Source: Phragmites australis (lineage: Eukaryota; Streptophyta; Magnoliopsida; Poales; Poaceae). From it: a stretch of 64,000 nt of DNA. Below the pieces are notes generated by a model. That model made no database searches and had not been told where the DNA came from. It saw nothing but the letters and a program-made list of their open reading frames with translations. Location: assembly GCF_958298935.1 (NCBI RefSeq), contig NC_084921.1, positions 2,056,001-2,120,000 of the forward strand, given 5' to 3'. Each line of letters begins with the position of its first letter. Position 1 is the stretch's first letter. Made by a program: the position numbers and the translations under genes. Below are positions 23,245 through 34,654 of this stretch, in pieces.

Positions 23245-23475
23245 GTGCAGCTGGCGGTCAGACCGGAAAGAGTGGTGGTCAGACAGTCAGCGTGCAGAGA
23301 GATTTGTGCTCTAGCGGTTAGACCGGACCCTTGGGCGGTCAGACCGCGGGGGTCTAGCGATCAGACCGTCCCTAGTGGCAATCTAACTCATGACTATGGA
23401 GTCTGAAATGGAACTAATTGGCTAAGTCTCGCTCCGGCGGTCGGACCAGCCAAAATGACGGTCAGATCGCTGGGC
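23245..23475. repeat. GGCGGTCAGACCGCC palindrome array, 3' LTR of C
   Basis: Seven or so diverged copies of a 15-bp palindrome (7-bp arms around one base), e.g. GGCGGTCAGACCG at 23249 and GGGCGGTCAGACCGCGG at 23331. Two more sit at 24047-24085. The same motif recurs in the 5' LTR (31600-31815, 32395-32425), in the leader (29355-29392) and next to the PPT (24425-24655). Confidence 0.85.
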
Positions 23476-23967
23476 CCTGCCGGCACGGCCTCGGTGAGGT
23501 TGTCGGTGAAGGCTCCAGCGATGCCTTCGACCATGAAGGGCACCAAAACACTCTAGGAGACTAAGAGAATGTTTCTAGGGTAGTTTGGGTGACATTTACC
23601 AAGCCAAACTTGGAAAACTCAATGGATGATATCTAGGCTTGGGTTGAACTTGGGTCTAAATGAAATGAGGACCGATTCGAGCCTGGGAACAACGGGAAAA
23701 GGGTAGGGGAAGCCTCACCTTAGCGTAGGGAAACTTTCTAGAGGATGGGATCACTCCGGGAAGCTCCGATTTGGAGATCGGGCTCCGCGGTGGTGTATGG
23801 ATTTGAGGTGGATGAACTCACATGGAATCTTCTCCGGCGAAGAGGATGAAGGGGATGAGCTCGGGGTAGTCCTCGAGGAGCTTGGGGATGTCCTCTCTGT
23901 CGATCTCCGGTCGTCATGGACGTTGGGGTGGGCTCCCTCGTTCTCTCTTGGTGTGGGTGAAAGAGTA

Positions 23968-23976
23968 AGTGAGAGT

Positions 23977-24015
<39 letters not shown>
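23968..24015. repeat. (GA)n microsatellite
   Basis: GA/AG run of about 45 bp within the 3' LTR of C. The equivalent place in the 5' LTR (32325-32358) holds a shorter, impure version. It generates Arg/Glu or Ser/Leu repeat ORFs that are not genes. Confidence 0.9.
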
Positions 24016-24017
<2 letters not shown>

Positions 24018-24356
24018 GGTCGATCCCTTTGATGGGCGCTCTGCGCACTGGCGGTCAGACCGCGGCTGGTGCTGGTCAGACCGCGGGGAGCAAATTCCGT
24101 GTTCTCTTTCTTTTCTTTTTCTCCTCCTTCCTAAATGGCTTTGGGTCATCATAAATAGCTCTAAACCATATCCACTCATGAATATAGATATACATATATA
24201 ATACATATACCTACACATGGTGGAATCGCACTTTAATTATTAACGTACCATTATCGGAAGTAATTTAAATACTTAATTTAAAACCAAAACTCGGAACATG
24301 ATGCCATGATGATTATGCATGCTTAATAACTAGGTTAAGATTTTGGGACTTGACAA

Positions 24357-24371
24357 ATCCTCCCTCCCTTA
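24357..24371 (-). promoter_or_regulatory. Polypurine tract, element C
   Basis: Minus strand TAAGGGAGGGAGGATT directly before the 3' LTR start; plus-strand primer site. Confidence 0.85.
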
Positions 24372-24424
24372 AAAAGAATCGCGTCCCGAGATTCGACAAA
24401 CTTAGGGAGAAGTCGCGGGACCAT

Positions 24425-24655
24425 TCTGCCTTGGCGGTTAGACCGTGAGAAAGCTCGGTCAGACCGCGGGCTCAATGGCGGTTGAACCGTGAGGGTGGCG
24501 GTTAGACCGCCAATCATGCAGAGAGTTTTGGGTGGTGAAGGGCTCTCACGGTCAGACTGCGAGACCGAGGCGGTCAGACCGCCCAAGAACAGAGAGTTTT
24601 ATTGGTTCTGAGCGCCTCTAGTGGTCGGACCGGCAGAGCCACAGTTGGACCGCCA
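24425..24655. repeat. GGCGGTCAGACCGCC palindromes in the 3' UTR of C
   Basis: About eight copies between the chromodomain stop and the PPT, e.g. GGCGGTTAGACCGCC (~24499) and GGCGGTCAGACCGCCC (~24571). They are outside the LTR, so the motif is not purely an LTR feature. Confidence 0.82.
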
Positions 24656-24784
24656 GGAGAGTTTTCTCCCGGTCGAAACAGTTTCTAAGTGGTTTCTTTG
24701 GGAAGAAATTTCCAACAAACATGATGATGAACCACAAGCATTTGAGATGCATGTGTTGGGCATTATGCAGAAATGGAACGATAC

Positions 24785-26263
24785 TCACAAATTCTCGAAA
24801 AGATCAGGAAACTCAGAGTGGATTCGATCCTCACGCTCCCACGTAGCTTCATCTTCCGTATGATTACTCCATTGCATATTGATGAATTTGATGAACTGCC
24901 GTCGAGTCTTACGTTCCGTTTTGCCCAATATCCGAATTGGTCGCTCGCAGTAAGTCAGATCGGGTTGTAAGTCTTGATTTGCAATTTCAATAACTTCGGT
25001 TGGAACTCGAATGCACTTTTTCAATTGCAAGACGTGGAACACATTGTGAACGGCGGAGAGGGATGGAGGTAACTCCAACTGATAGGCCACCTCTCCTCGC
25101 CGAGCGACGATTTGGAAATGTCCCACATAACGAGGTGCCAACTTTCCTCTGACTTGGAAACATTGTGTTCCTTTTAGAGGAGACACCTTGAGATAGACGA
25201 AGTCTCCAACAACGAATGCTAGCTCTCGTCGGCGATGATCCGCATAGCTCTTTTGTCGAGATTGATCCGTGAGTAGTCACTTGCGAACGGTCTTGACATG
25301 TTCTTCTCCCTCTTTGACCAAATCTGGGCCTAGGAAAGATCTTTCACTAGACTCGAACCAATTCAGTGGCATTCGACATCTTCTCCCATAAAGAGCCTCA
25401 AATGGAGCCATCTGGATACTGGATTGATAGCTGTTATTGTATGAGAATTCCACAAATGGCAAGCAAAGTTCCCATCTTTTCCCATATACAAGTGCACAAG
25501 CCCTCATCATATCCTCCAGAATTTTATTAACTCTCTCAGTTTGGCCTACAGTTTGTGGATGAAAAGCCGTGCTATGGAACAATTCGGTTCCCATAGCCTC
25601 GTGGAGGCTCCTCCAAAAGTGAGAGGTGAACTGAGTGCCTCAATCAGAAATGATCTTCTTTGAAATCCCATGAAGGCAAACAATCCGCTTGAGAAACAAT
25701 TCGGTATAGTCCTTTGCACTGTATCGGGTCTTTACGGGAAGGAAGTGTGCGGACTTTGTGAGTCGATCCACGGTCACCTAGATGGAGTCACAGCCTTGAG
25801 AAGTCTTGGGCAAACCAATGATGAAATACATGCCAATCTCCTCCCATTTCCATGAAGGAACAAGCAAGGGTCACAGTGTACCAGCCGGTTTGAGATGATC
25901 AGCCTTTACACACTGACAGTCATCGCACTCTGATATGTAACGGGCAATCTCCCATTTCATGCGAGTCCACCAGAACCTTTGCTTGAGATCTTGGTACATC
26001 TTTGTACTTCCAGGATGGATGGACAACATAGATTCATGTGCTTCATCTAGCATCTTCTTTCTCAGTTCAGGAACCTTAGGAACCACTAATCGCTTTCCGA
26101 ACCACAAGGTACCTTCATCATCCAGGGTGAAGCATTTAGCTTGTCCCTCCTTGATCTTGCCACTAATCCTTTGCATGCCCTTATATTTCTTCTGAGCTTT
26201 TTTTATCTGGTCGAGGAGGGTGGATTTTATCTTGAGATTGGTGAGAAATCCCTCCGAGATCAT
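24785..26263 (-). pseudogene. Integrase with chromodomain, element C
   Basis: From the right: zinc domain (HESMLSIHPGSTKMYQDL ... SECDDCQCV), core start (WEEIGMYFIIGLPKTSQG), DRLTKSAHFLPVKTRYSAKD, a second Asp region (SD-stop-GTQFTSHFWRSL), and FHPQTVGQTERVNKILEDMM with the catalytic Glu. FSYNNSYQSSIQMAPFEALY and GRRCRMPLNW follow, then the GPxxY/C-terminal domain (KLAPRYVGHFQIVARRGEVA; YQLELPPSLSAVHNVFHVLQ). A C-terminal chromodomain ends near 24785 (RILGKTERKTRRQFIKFINM, then QWSNHTEDEATWE). Stops at ~25861 (TGA), ~25775 (TAG for Trp) and ~25640 (TGA for Arg), plus a frame shift near 25,200-25,280. Confidence 0.92.
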
Positions 26264-27790
26264 CTTGAGTCCGAGCCTCCAGAACTCATGTCAAAGGGTG
26301 GTATCTCTAGGTCTGAGCAAGAGACAATTGCATCGAGCCTTTCAACTTAGTGCATCGGTGATAACGTTCACCTTGCCAGGATGATAATGGACTTCCAACT
26401 CATAGTCCTTGATTAGTTCAAGCCATCTCCTCTGCCTCATGTTTAGGTCGGCCTGAGTGAAAATGTACTTAAGACTCTTGTGATCCGTATAGATATGACA
26501 AAGGTTGCCTGGCAGGTAGTGACGCCAAATCTTCAGAGAGTGCACCACTGCCGCAAGCTCTAAGTCATGATTTGGGTAGTTCTCTTCATGCGGCTTCAAT
26601 TGGCGTGAAGTGTAGGCGACAACTCGACCTTCTTGCTTGAGTACACAACCGAGACCGATATGAGAGGCATCACAAAAGACATCAAAACTCTTGTGAATAT
26701 CTGGTTGGGCAAGAACGGGCGCTGTTGTGAGCAGACTCTTCAGAGTTTGGAAAGCTGCCTCGCACTCGTCGGATCACTCAAATTTATTTCCTTGCTTCGA
26801 GAGCTCGGTCATGGCCTTGAAAATCTTGGAGAAGTTCTTGATGAACCAGCGGTAGTAACCTGCAAATCCGAGAAAACTCCGAATGTTGGTGACGTTCTTG
26901 GGTTGAGCCCAGTTGAGAATCTCTTGCACCTTGCTCGGGTCAACGATGACTCCATTTTTAGACAAGACATGGCCCAAAAAAGCAACTTTCTTTAGCCAAA
27001 ACTTGCACTTACTGAACTTGGCGTAGTGGCTATGATCTCGAAGCCGTCCAAGAACAACTCGGAGATGCTCTGCATGTTCTTCTTCAGTCTTAGAGTAGAT
27101 GAGGATGTCGTCGATGAAGACCACGACAAACTTGTCAAGTTCTTCCATGAAGACCATGTTCATCAAGTACATGAAGAAAGTTGGTGCATTAGTCAAGCCA
27201 AACGACATGACGGTATACTCGTATAGACCATAACGAGTAGAGAAAGTCGTCTTAGGTACGTCCTCTTCTCGGATCTTGATTTGATGGTAGCCCAGTCTCA
27301 GGTCAATCTTGGAGAAGAATCAGGCACCAGTCAGCTGATCAAACAATATGTCAATCCGGGGAAGAGGGTACTTATTCTTGACTGTGACAACATTGAGTGG
27401 ACGATAGTCAACACACATCCGTAGAGTACCATCCTTCTTCTTCACAAAGAGAACCAGGCATCCCCAGGGTGAGGAGCTCAGGCGAATAAACCCCTTCTCT
27501 AGCAACTCCTTCAACTACTTCTTCAGTTCTGCCAACTCATTTGGAGGCATCTGATAAGGACGCTTAAATATTGGATCTGTTCCAGGCACAAGCTCGATGG
27601 TGAACTCGATGTCTCGGTCGGGTGGCATCCGTGGAAATTCTTCTGGAAACACATTGGGAAATTCACATACCACTGGAATCTCCAGGAGGTCCATGGCCGC
27701 GGCACCTTTCAGAGCATAGAGACAAGGTTTACCTTCCTTAAGCTTCAAATGGACTTGGGTGTCGGACAGATCATCGAGAGCAAGGGACCT
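26264..27790 (-). pseudogene. RT and RNase H of element C
   Basis: RT starts at ~27640 (FPEEFPRMPPDRDIEFTIEL). [18 protein letters not shown] and [19 protein letters not shown] follow, then [37 protein letters not shown] and the intact catalytic [14 protein letters not shown] (~27,110). The thumb is present ([18 protein letters not shown]), then RNase H ([36 protein letters not shown]). Stops at 27513-27517 (TAG, KK-stop-L), ~27327 (TGA, GA-stop-FFSK), 26774 (TGA where Trp is expected) and 26342 region (TGA, ALS-stop-KA). The catalytic Asp pair survives, so decay is by stops rather than by loss of active site. Confidence 0.92.
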
Positions 27791-29160
27791 CTATGCACAA
27801 TCAATAATTACCCTATTCTTGGTGAGCCAATTCATACCCAAGATGACATCGATCCCCTTGGCGTCGATTACCAATAGATTCGCGAGAAAGGATATCCCAT
27901 TGATGATGATCGATGCCTTAGACATAACTTGATCGGTGAGGATGTTGGCTCCGGGTGCTTCTATGAGATAGGGTGTAGGGGTAGTGCTAGCCTTTAACTT
28001 GTGATGCTGAGTATAACTCTTTCTGATGAAAGAATGGGAAGCTTTGGAATAAAAAAGAACAGTGGCAGGGTGCGAATTCACAAGTAGCGTACCCATCATT
28101 ACGTCGGCACCCTCATGAGCTTCTTCTGCGATGGTGTAGTTGACTCGACCGCGCTTGGGAGCTTGATGAGGGGGTTGCACGAATAGTGGCGGTCTTGGAG
28201 CAGCCACCATAACTCCTGACTTCGGGAAGCGGCAATCCCTTGCGAAGTGACCCACGCGCCCACAGTTGTAGTATGGGCCTCCGGGGCCAACTGTCACACC
28301 TCCTTGGGAGCTAACGGGTCTTGGAGGTTGCCCTTGCGATGAGGGGTACGAACATCTCACAACCCACATTGGTTGTGGAGCAGAATGATTCCCTGTACAT
28401 GGACGTTGAGAACTCTTGCCCACAGAAGGTGATGGAACCCTCTTGTGCTTCTTCTCCTCCTGGTGGTTCTTCAACTTGTGTTCAACTGTGAGGGAGGTGC
28501 TCACCAACTTGTTAAAGTCAGCAAACTCGTGAGCCGATAGACGGTCTTGCATCTTGGAGGAGAGACCATTCACAAAGTGATCTTGCTTCCTCATGTCGAT
28601 TATCTCTTTCAGTGCATATTGGGCTAGATGGTTGAATGTCTGTATATACTCCATGACAGACTTGCCTCCCTGCTTGAGGTCTAGAAACTCCCGCCTTTTG
28701 ATGTCCACCACTCTATTGGGGATGTGGTAGTCGCGGAAGGTTTCACGGAATTTGGCCCAAGACACGCGATGATTGGCGGCTTGCATGGCGAGATAGTTTG
28801 TCCACCACACGCCAGTAACACCCTAAAGCTGATGGGCAGCAAACAGGGCCTTCCCTTGGTCCTCGCACCTAAGAAGTGTCAGCTTCTGCTCCATCGCAAC
28901 TAATTATTAGCATCAAGAGGATCCTTAGCATGAGTGAAAGTAGGCGGCTGAGTTCGGAGGATGTCCGAGAAGTCATCGCGGCATCCGGCCCCACCTCCTC
29001 CTAGAGGGGCCATGTTGCGCACGAGAACTTCGAGGAGAGCAGTCCGAGCTTGGCGATTTTGCTCAATCTGCATCAAGACATCCACCATACTTGGGGTTGG
29101 AGGCGGTGTCGGATTGTTTCCATGAGAACTCTCTGGAGGGTCATTACCGCGGATCCTCAT
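27791..29160 (-). pseudogene. gag and protease of element C
   Basis: Start Met at 29160 (MRIRGNDPPESSHGNNP). A broken patch at 28811-28900 contains TAG at NN-stop-L and HQL-stop-G, where element A has HWL and HQLQG. The gag core resumes (WWTNYLAMQAANHRVSW, SVMEYIQTFNHLAQYA, DRLSAHEFADFNKLVSTSLT), then a basic linker and a zinc knuckle damaged at its first cysteine (YYNCGRVGHFARDC). The protease region follows (ATVLFYSKASHSF, where the family has FDSGASHSF, so the catalytic Asp-Ser-Gly is lost to YSK). The frame ends in a TAG at 27791 after VIIDCA. Protease activity is therefore not expected. Confidence 0.9.
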
Positions 29161-29707
29161 CCTATTATGACGATAAGATGAAAGAAAGGTGAAAGGTCAA
29201 ACTCTTGACATAGCAAAAATAGCATTAGTCGGATCTAAGCAAGTGATGCATACGAGGGCATCATATATTAAGGAAAATGCATGTTCAAGGGTATGGTGCA
29301 ACAAGACGATATACGCAACCTAGTTCACTACTCACAACGTATTCTACGCAAGTGTCAACAGTCAGACCGCTGCCTGGTGGTTAGACCGCTGGAAGTCTAA
29401 CGCTGGCAGTGATCCTTCCACCACATTCCACTCACAACGTAACCTTTCAACACAGGAAATGACACGATACAACCACCATGATCGTTATCTCGATAAGATT
29501 ACGAGCAAATTACACTTAGGGGCATAGTGCAGCAAGTTTAAGCATATTAACGACAAGAGGAGGTACCAGAAACTCTAAGACAAGGTGAGGAATAAAGTAG
29601 AACAAACACTTAGGATCCAAAGATAAACTTTAGTGGGTTATCTTGGTGGAGTTCACATATTTTATTAACCTGACCTAAGCATTTTTTGGCTACTTCATTA
29701 AACCTTA
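29161..29707 (-). other. Leader (5' UTR) of element C
   Basis: Non-coding between PBS and gag. It includes two copies of the GGTCAGACCGC palindrome (29355-29392) and a duplicated 'accacattccactcacaacgt'-like passage (~29330 and ~29425). Confidence 0.6.
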
Positions 29708-29718
29708 CTCTGATGCCA
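29708..29718 (-). promoter_or_regulatory. Primer binding site, element C
   Basis: Minus strand TGGCATCAGAG, three bases from the LTR end at 29722; same variant PBS as element A. Confidence 0.88.
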
Positions 29719-29721
29719 CGT

Positions 29722-32701
29722 TGTGGGGAACCGTCCAAATTGTATTCTTAATTAATTATTAGGATGATTATTTGCATAATCATAACCCCCAATGATTAAC
29801 CAGAATCCAATTCATGTAGTCCTGGCATGTGTTTTATGTCCAAGATCAAAACACATGCCTTTACAACCGTTTCATCACATCAAGGCAAAATAAAGAGCGA
29901 GTAAAGCACATACATTACAAGTCTTTGAGTGATTACAAATTCATACTAATTTACAACAAAAGAGAGCTAGGAGGATAAAAGAACCGTTTCCACTCCTAAC
30001 TAGTTAGAGTTACTACGCAGTGAAAAACAAAAGTATTATCAACAAAAGATGGACATCGCCATATGCCCTTAAGCACTGCCCCAAAACCACGCCACATGAG
30101 TAGGTAGCACTACTCTTGCCCTTCGCCAGCATCGGCGGGTGTGAAGTAGCCAAAGATTAACTCCTCTTCGTTGGCAGTACCTAAAAAAGCAGCATGAGTA
30201 CGAAAGTACTCGCAAGACTTATTCCATAATTGATACATATACATAACCCAACTCCAAGGAGAATGCATTTGGATGAATTAGCCAGAATTCGACCATAAAG
30301 GTTAAGTGCATTTATATGCAAAAGCATTCTTAGACACTAGCATGTGAGCATCTGCACACTAGACTTGTATCCTCAAGACCTGAAATTATCATCATAAGCA
30401 TCAATGTAATAAGAACCATCTCAAACCATCATCTATCTCCACCATCCCAACACAACATACCATAACATCAACCATTTCCCAACATCGGAACTCTACGACT
30501 GGTGTGGATGGACAGAAGCATACTCATGACCGAGAGAGTGATAATTCGAATTGATCTTACACCCTGCAGGGGGTATTTCTTTACCCACATGACTCGATGA
30601 CCATTCAGCTTGTGCGACCACACAGGTCCACACAAGGTGGTACTCATGTCAACCTTTCCCAAATAAGCTCCGACCGATTGGGACATGCATCTCTAGGTGC
30701 GGGGTCATCTAGAACTACTCCCAGAGCAAACTAGATACCCCTACAAGCCTATTATGCCCACGCCACCCGAGATGTTCAAGCCAAAGGGTCAGAGCTACAT
30801 AAGGTATTCGGCTTGTCTTACCATTATATCGACATGTGGTAAGTACGGAAAGTGCTAAAGCCAACGACACCAATGATCGGTGCTTAAAAGATTCAGGCGG
30901 GCCTATGGCATCTGAGACTCCGTTCTCGATCCATTCCCTAACGCCCGCCCAAATCTCGTCTCATCCTCACAACTCATCTTATCCCACATCATCAACCCAG
31001 CATCATTATCATCATGAAAGTAAGTAAGCCTATAGCTCACAAACGATGGAATATTCCACCGCTCGACTTCTACCGGTGACCTATGCATTGCTAAGTGTCT
31101 CATTTAACCTTTAAGTAAGATAGCCACATTGTTAAACCTAGGTTACAAGGATAGGAAACATCAATAAGCCAAGGTAGGAGCAAATGCATCAATATAGGAG
31201 CTACCCACAATTCCCGACATTGACTCGCTAGCATGCACGACATACATAAAGCATAATTTATCAAATTAGACACACATGATCCAAAGTAGTAGGTAGAGTA
31301 TGCTTAGATACTTGCCTTGCTGCTCCGGCGCTTGCCTGACGCTACATGCGCAGCACTCACAGAACTCCGGTGGTTCGGGGTAGCCTTCGATTACTTGAAC
31401 CGGCGACGTGCCGCTCTCTAAATAAGTCGAGAATGCACCGAATGAGCAAATGAGGATGAAAATGCATGTTTATGATGCACGAATCGCAATTGGTATGAAA
31501 AGCGCCATATTTAAAAATCATTTGCAAAAGGTCGCTAAACAAATGGGGTGGAAAAGGTTTGAACCTCGAATAAGACAATAAAAACCTATAGTGAATTGTG
31601 CAGCTGGCGGTCAGATCGAAAAGAGTGGCGGTCGGACTATCAGCATGCAGAGAGATTTGTGCTCTGGCGGTCAAACTGGACCCTTGGGTGGTCAGACCAC
31701 GGGATCTGGCAGTCAGACCATCCCTAGTGGCGGTCTGACTCCTGACTATGGAGTCTGAAATAGAACTAATTGGCTAAGCTTCGCTCCGGAGGTCAGACCG
31801 GCCAAAATGGTGGTCATACCGCTAGGCCCTACCGGCACGACCTCGGCGAGCTCGCCAGCGACGGCTTCGACGATGTCTTCCAACATGAAGGGTACCAAAA
31901 CACTCTAGGAGACTAGGGGAATGTTTCTAGGGTAGTTTGGGTGACATTTACCGAGCCAAACTTGAAAAACTCCACAGATGAGATCTAGGCTAGGGTTGAA
32001 CTTGGGTCTAAACGAAATGAGGACTGATTCGAGCCTGGGAACGGCGGGAAAAGGGTAGAGGATGTCTCACCTTAGCGTAAGGAAACTTTCTAGCGGATGA
32101 GATCACTCCGGGGAAGCTCTGATTTGGAGATCAGGCTCCAGGGTGGTGTATGGGTTTAAGGTGGATGAACTCGCATGGAATCTTCTCTGGCAAAGAGGAT
32201 AAAGGGGATGAGCTCGAGGAAGTCCTCGGGGAGCTCGGGGAAGTCCTCTCCGTTGATCTCCAGTCATCACGAACGTTGGGGTGGGCTCTCCCTTTCTCTC
32301 TTAGTGTGGGTGAAAGAGTGAATGAGAGTGAGAGTGTGAGAGAGAGATTGAGAGAGAGTTGGTCAAACCCTTTGATGGGCGCTCTGTGCACTAGCGGTCA
32401 TACCGCGGCTGACGCCGGTCAGACTGCGGAGAGCAAATTCCCGTGTTTTGTTTTGTTTCTTTTCTTTTTCTCCTCCTTCCTAAATGGCTTTGGGTCTTCT
32501 TAAATAGCTCTAAACCATATCCACTCATGAATATAGATATACATATATATACATATACCTACACGTGGTGGAATCGCGCTTTAATTATTAACGTACCATT
32601 ATCGGAAGTAATTTAAATACCTAATTTAACCAAAACTTGGAACATGATGCCATGATGATTATGCATGCTTAACAACTAGGTTAAGATTTTGGGTTGTGAC
32701 A
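29722..32701 (-). repeat. 5' LTR of element C (2980 bp)
   Basis: Starts on the minus strand at 32701 with TGTCACAACCCAAAATC and ends GGTTCCCCACA at 29722. Full-length reference for the shortened 3' copy. Palindrome array at 31600-31815 (offset 0.89-1.10 kb) and a pair at 32395-32425. Confidence 0.92.
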
Positions 32702-32819
32702 AATATTCCCTTAGATGCTGGATGAGCCGATCCTCTGAAATTACCCTGACGATGTCGTCCGTGTTTCTCCGCTCCTCTCGACTCCGAGTTCCTCTCACCC
32801 CCTCCCGTGACTCCCTCCT
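32702..32819. other. Host DNA between element C and the Angela-like solo LTR
   Basis: Continues the sequence interrupted at 22262 (AATAT shared). C/T-rich from 32760; joins 34492 when the solo LTR is removed. No gene recognised. Confidence 0.4.
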
Positions 32820-34486
32820 TGTTGGGGAACGGGTAGGCTACGTTAGCCTAAAACAAAAAATTTCTACCGCATTCACCAAGGAAATCATGCTAGTAGGAGA
32901 TCATAGATCGTTACCACTTGACGCACACTGCAGCGGAAGAAAAGTTGGAGTAGACCGATCCAACGTCGTGCGCGTCAAACTCCTCGAGCAGCTCCTCGAT
33001 TAGATCCGCGACTAGCCCAACGCAAGTGGTCGTGCTCCTCGACCAACTCCGAGCAGGTGGTCGTGCTCCTCGACCAGTTCCTCGATCAGATCCACGACCA
33101 GCCCAACGCAAGTGATTGTGCTCTTCGACCAGCTCTAAGCAGGTGGTCATGCTCCTCGACCAGTTCCTCGACCAGCTCCCGACCAGGTCTGTTGCGTACT
33201 CGACCAGTCTCCGAGCAGGTGGTCGTGCACCTCGACCAACCTCCGAGCAGGTGGTCGTGCACCTCGACCAACCTCCGAGCAGGTGGTCGTGCTTCTCGAC
33301 CAAGATGATCAGCGCTGCAATAGCAGCAACGCCTCTACGATATCCACACGTACTGGGCGGAAACGCCGAGCGCCAATGTGCTAGCACCGCACGCGCAGCT
33401 AGGGTTTTGGGAGATCGTGTGGAAGGCTGCGGATAGGGTTTCGGAGTGGCTTCCTCTTTGCACGCCCTACCCACGCCTCTTCTTATATAGAGCTCGCCAA
33501 TGGGCTCCCACGTTGGAAGCCCTTTAGGACTCTAACTTCTCATGGATCACAATCCAATCAAAAACCCATATACGAATCCAATTCACATGTTTTGTTCCAA
33601 CCCATTAAGTGTGTGACTCATTAGGTTCATGTACAAACGGCTATGACTCGGAAACTCCAAACCAAAATCAATAACAGTCCCTAGCAGGACATGTTGACTC
33701 TCGAGTATACACAAAAGATCATATCGACTGAACCTTGATATACACATGCACTGATCCCTTTGCCTCACGATACCAGTCAAGCTCAAGGCGAGATACGTAT
33801 CACCCTTGTGATAGCTCGACCATTCACTCGATCAAATAGTGGATTCATTATGACTAACTCTTTAATCATATTTGCATGGCCATACATTTTTTCAATCTAA
33901 CTACCTCGAGGGGCCCAGAAATATCTCTCATGTTATCAAGGATGGGCACATTCCATCTTGATCGCATACACCCCACGACATGTTTCATGACAAACCTGAA
34001 AACTACCTTTATGACTACCCAGTTACGGAATAGCGTTTGACAACCTCAAAGTATGTCACTACACATTCTGGGAACCAATGACGATATCAGGTCTAAGGAT
34101 CTTGTAGGTACACCATTTGAGATAACAACTGATGGCACATTATAAATAACAATCCCAGCAGTATCCTAAGGTGGGTCTATCCAACATCACGTTCTCTAAC
34201 ATAAATGTTCACAATATTGACTTGGTATCTCTATACCTATGATCCATAAAACGTGATCATCAATCAATACATGTGCTGATCTTATGTATCATTACAATGA
34301 TACGCGGTCAGGGATCGATTAAGAATAACATCATGATATAAACAAAGAGTTTCATGAACATGTCACATACTTGCAAATCAAACTAAACGATAGTTATTCT
34401 TTGAATAACACATTATTCATAAGTACATTAACATAGATGTGTGATACAATCATCTTTATGATTGCCTCTACGGCATATCACCTTCA
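32820..34486 (+). mobile_element. Angela/BARE-like copia solo LTR (1667 bp), TSD CTCCT
   Basis: Begins TGTTGGGGAACG, the well-known Angela/BARE LTR start, and its far end carries GCCTCTACGGCATAT before terminal TTCA. Perfect 5-bp repeats CTCCT lie at 32815-32819 and 34487-34491. No internal region. Contains a tandem repeat at 33020-33302. Confidence 0.9.
33020..33302. repeat. ~32-40 bp tandem repeat with CGACCA / TGGTCG arms
   Basis: Repeated GAGCAGGTGGTCGTGC plus CTCGACCA units; the last three copies (33200-33300) are almost identical with ~33 bp period. Each unit contains inverted CGACCA and TGGTCG. ORFs on both strands here (His/Leu/Gly-Arg repeats) are by-products. Confidence 0.85.
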
Positions 34487-34654
34487 CTCCTCTCGACTCT
34501 CTCCTCTCACCTCCTGACTCCGCGTCTCTCGACTCCGAAGTCGGCCGCCTACCTCCTCCGAAGGACCAACGCTGTCACCGTCCCACTCCCTCCCCCGCCA
34601 TCGACCCCTCCACCCGACTCGTCCCCTCGCTTCCCTGCCACCGGCCCCTCCATG

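Larger units (their letters stand above)
22263..24355 (-). repeat. 3' LTR of element C (2093 bp, internally deleted)
   Basis: Starts on the minus strand with TGTCAAGTCCCAAAATC (24355) and ends ...GGTTCCCCACA (22263). It is 887 bp shorter than the 5' LTR: sequence equivalent to ~30.22-31.15 kb is missing, replaced at 22769-22811 by a short filler. Contains a palindrome array and a GA microsatellite. Confidence 0.9.
22263..32701 (-). mobile_element. Element C: structurally complete Tekay chromovirus, TSD AATAT
   Basis: Both LTRs present (5' at 29722-32701, 3' at 22263-24355), PBS, gag, full pol with chromodomain, and PPT. Perfect 5-bp duplications AATAT at 22258-22262 and 32702-32706 show an ordinary integrase-mediated insertion. 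At least eight premature stops plus frameshifts make it non-autonomous. The LTRs differ visibly (roughly one base in 12-15 over the aligned first kilobase by eye), so insertion is old. A chromodomain on the integrase C-terminus places it in the chromoviruses. Confidence 0.95.

Noticed and set aside
23797..24218. ORFs with Arg-Glu or Ser-Leu repeats
   Set aside because: Produced by the (GA)n microsatellite within the 3' LTR of element C.
32911..33474. 187-residue ORF rich in His/Leu/Gly/Arg repeats
   Set aside because: Reads through the tandem repeat of the Angela-like solo LTR; no domain.
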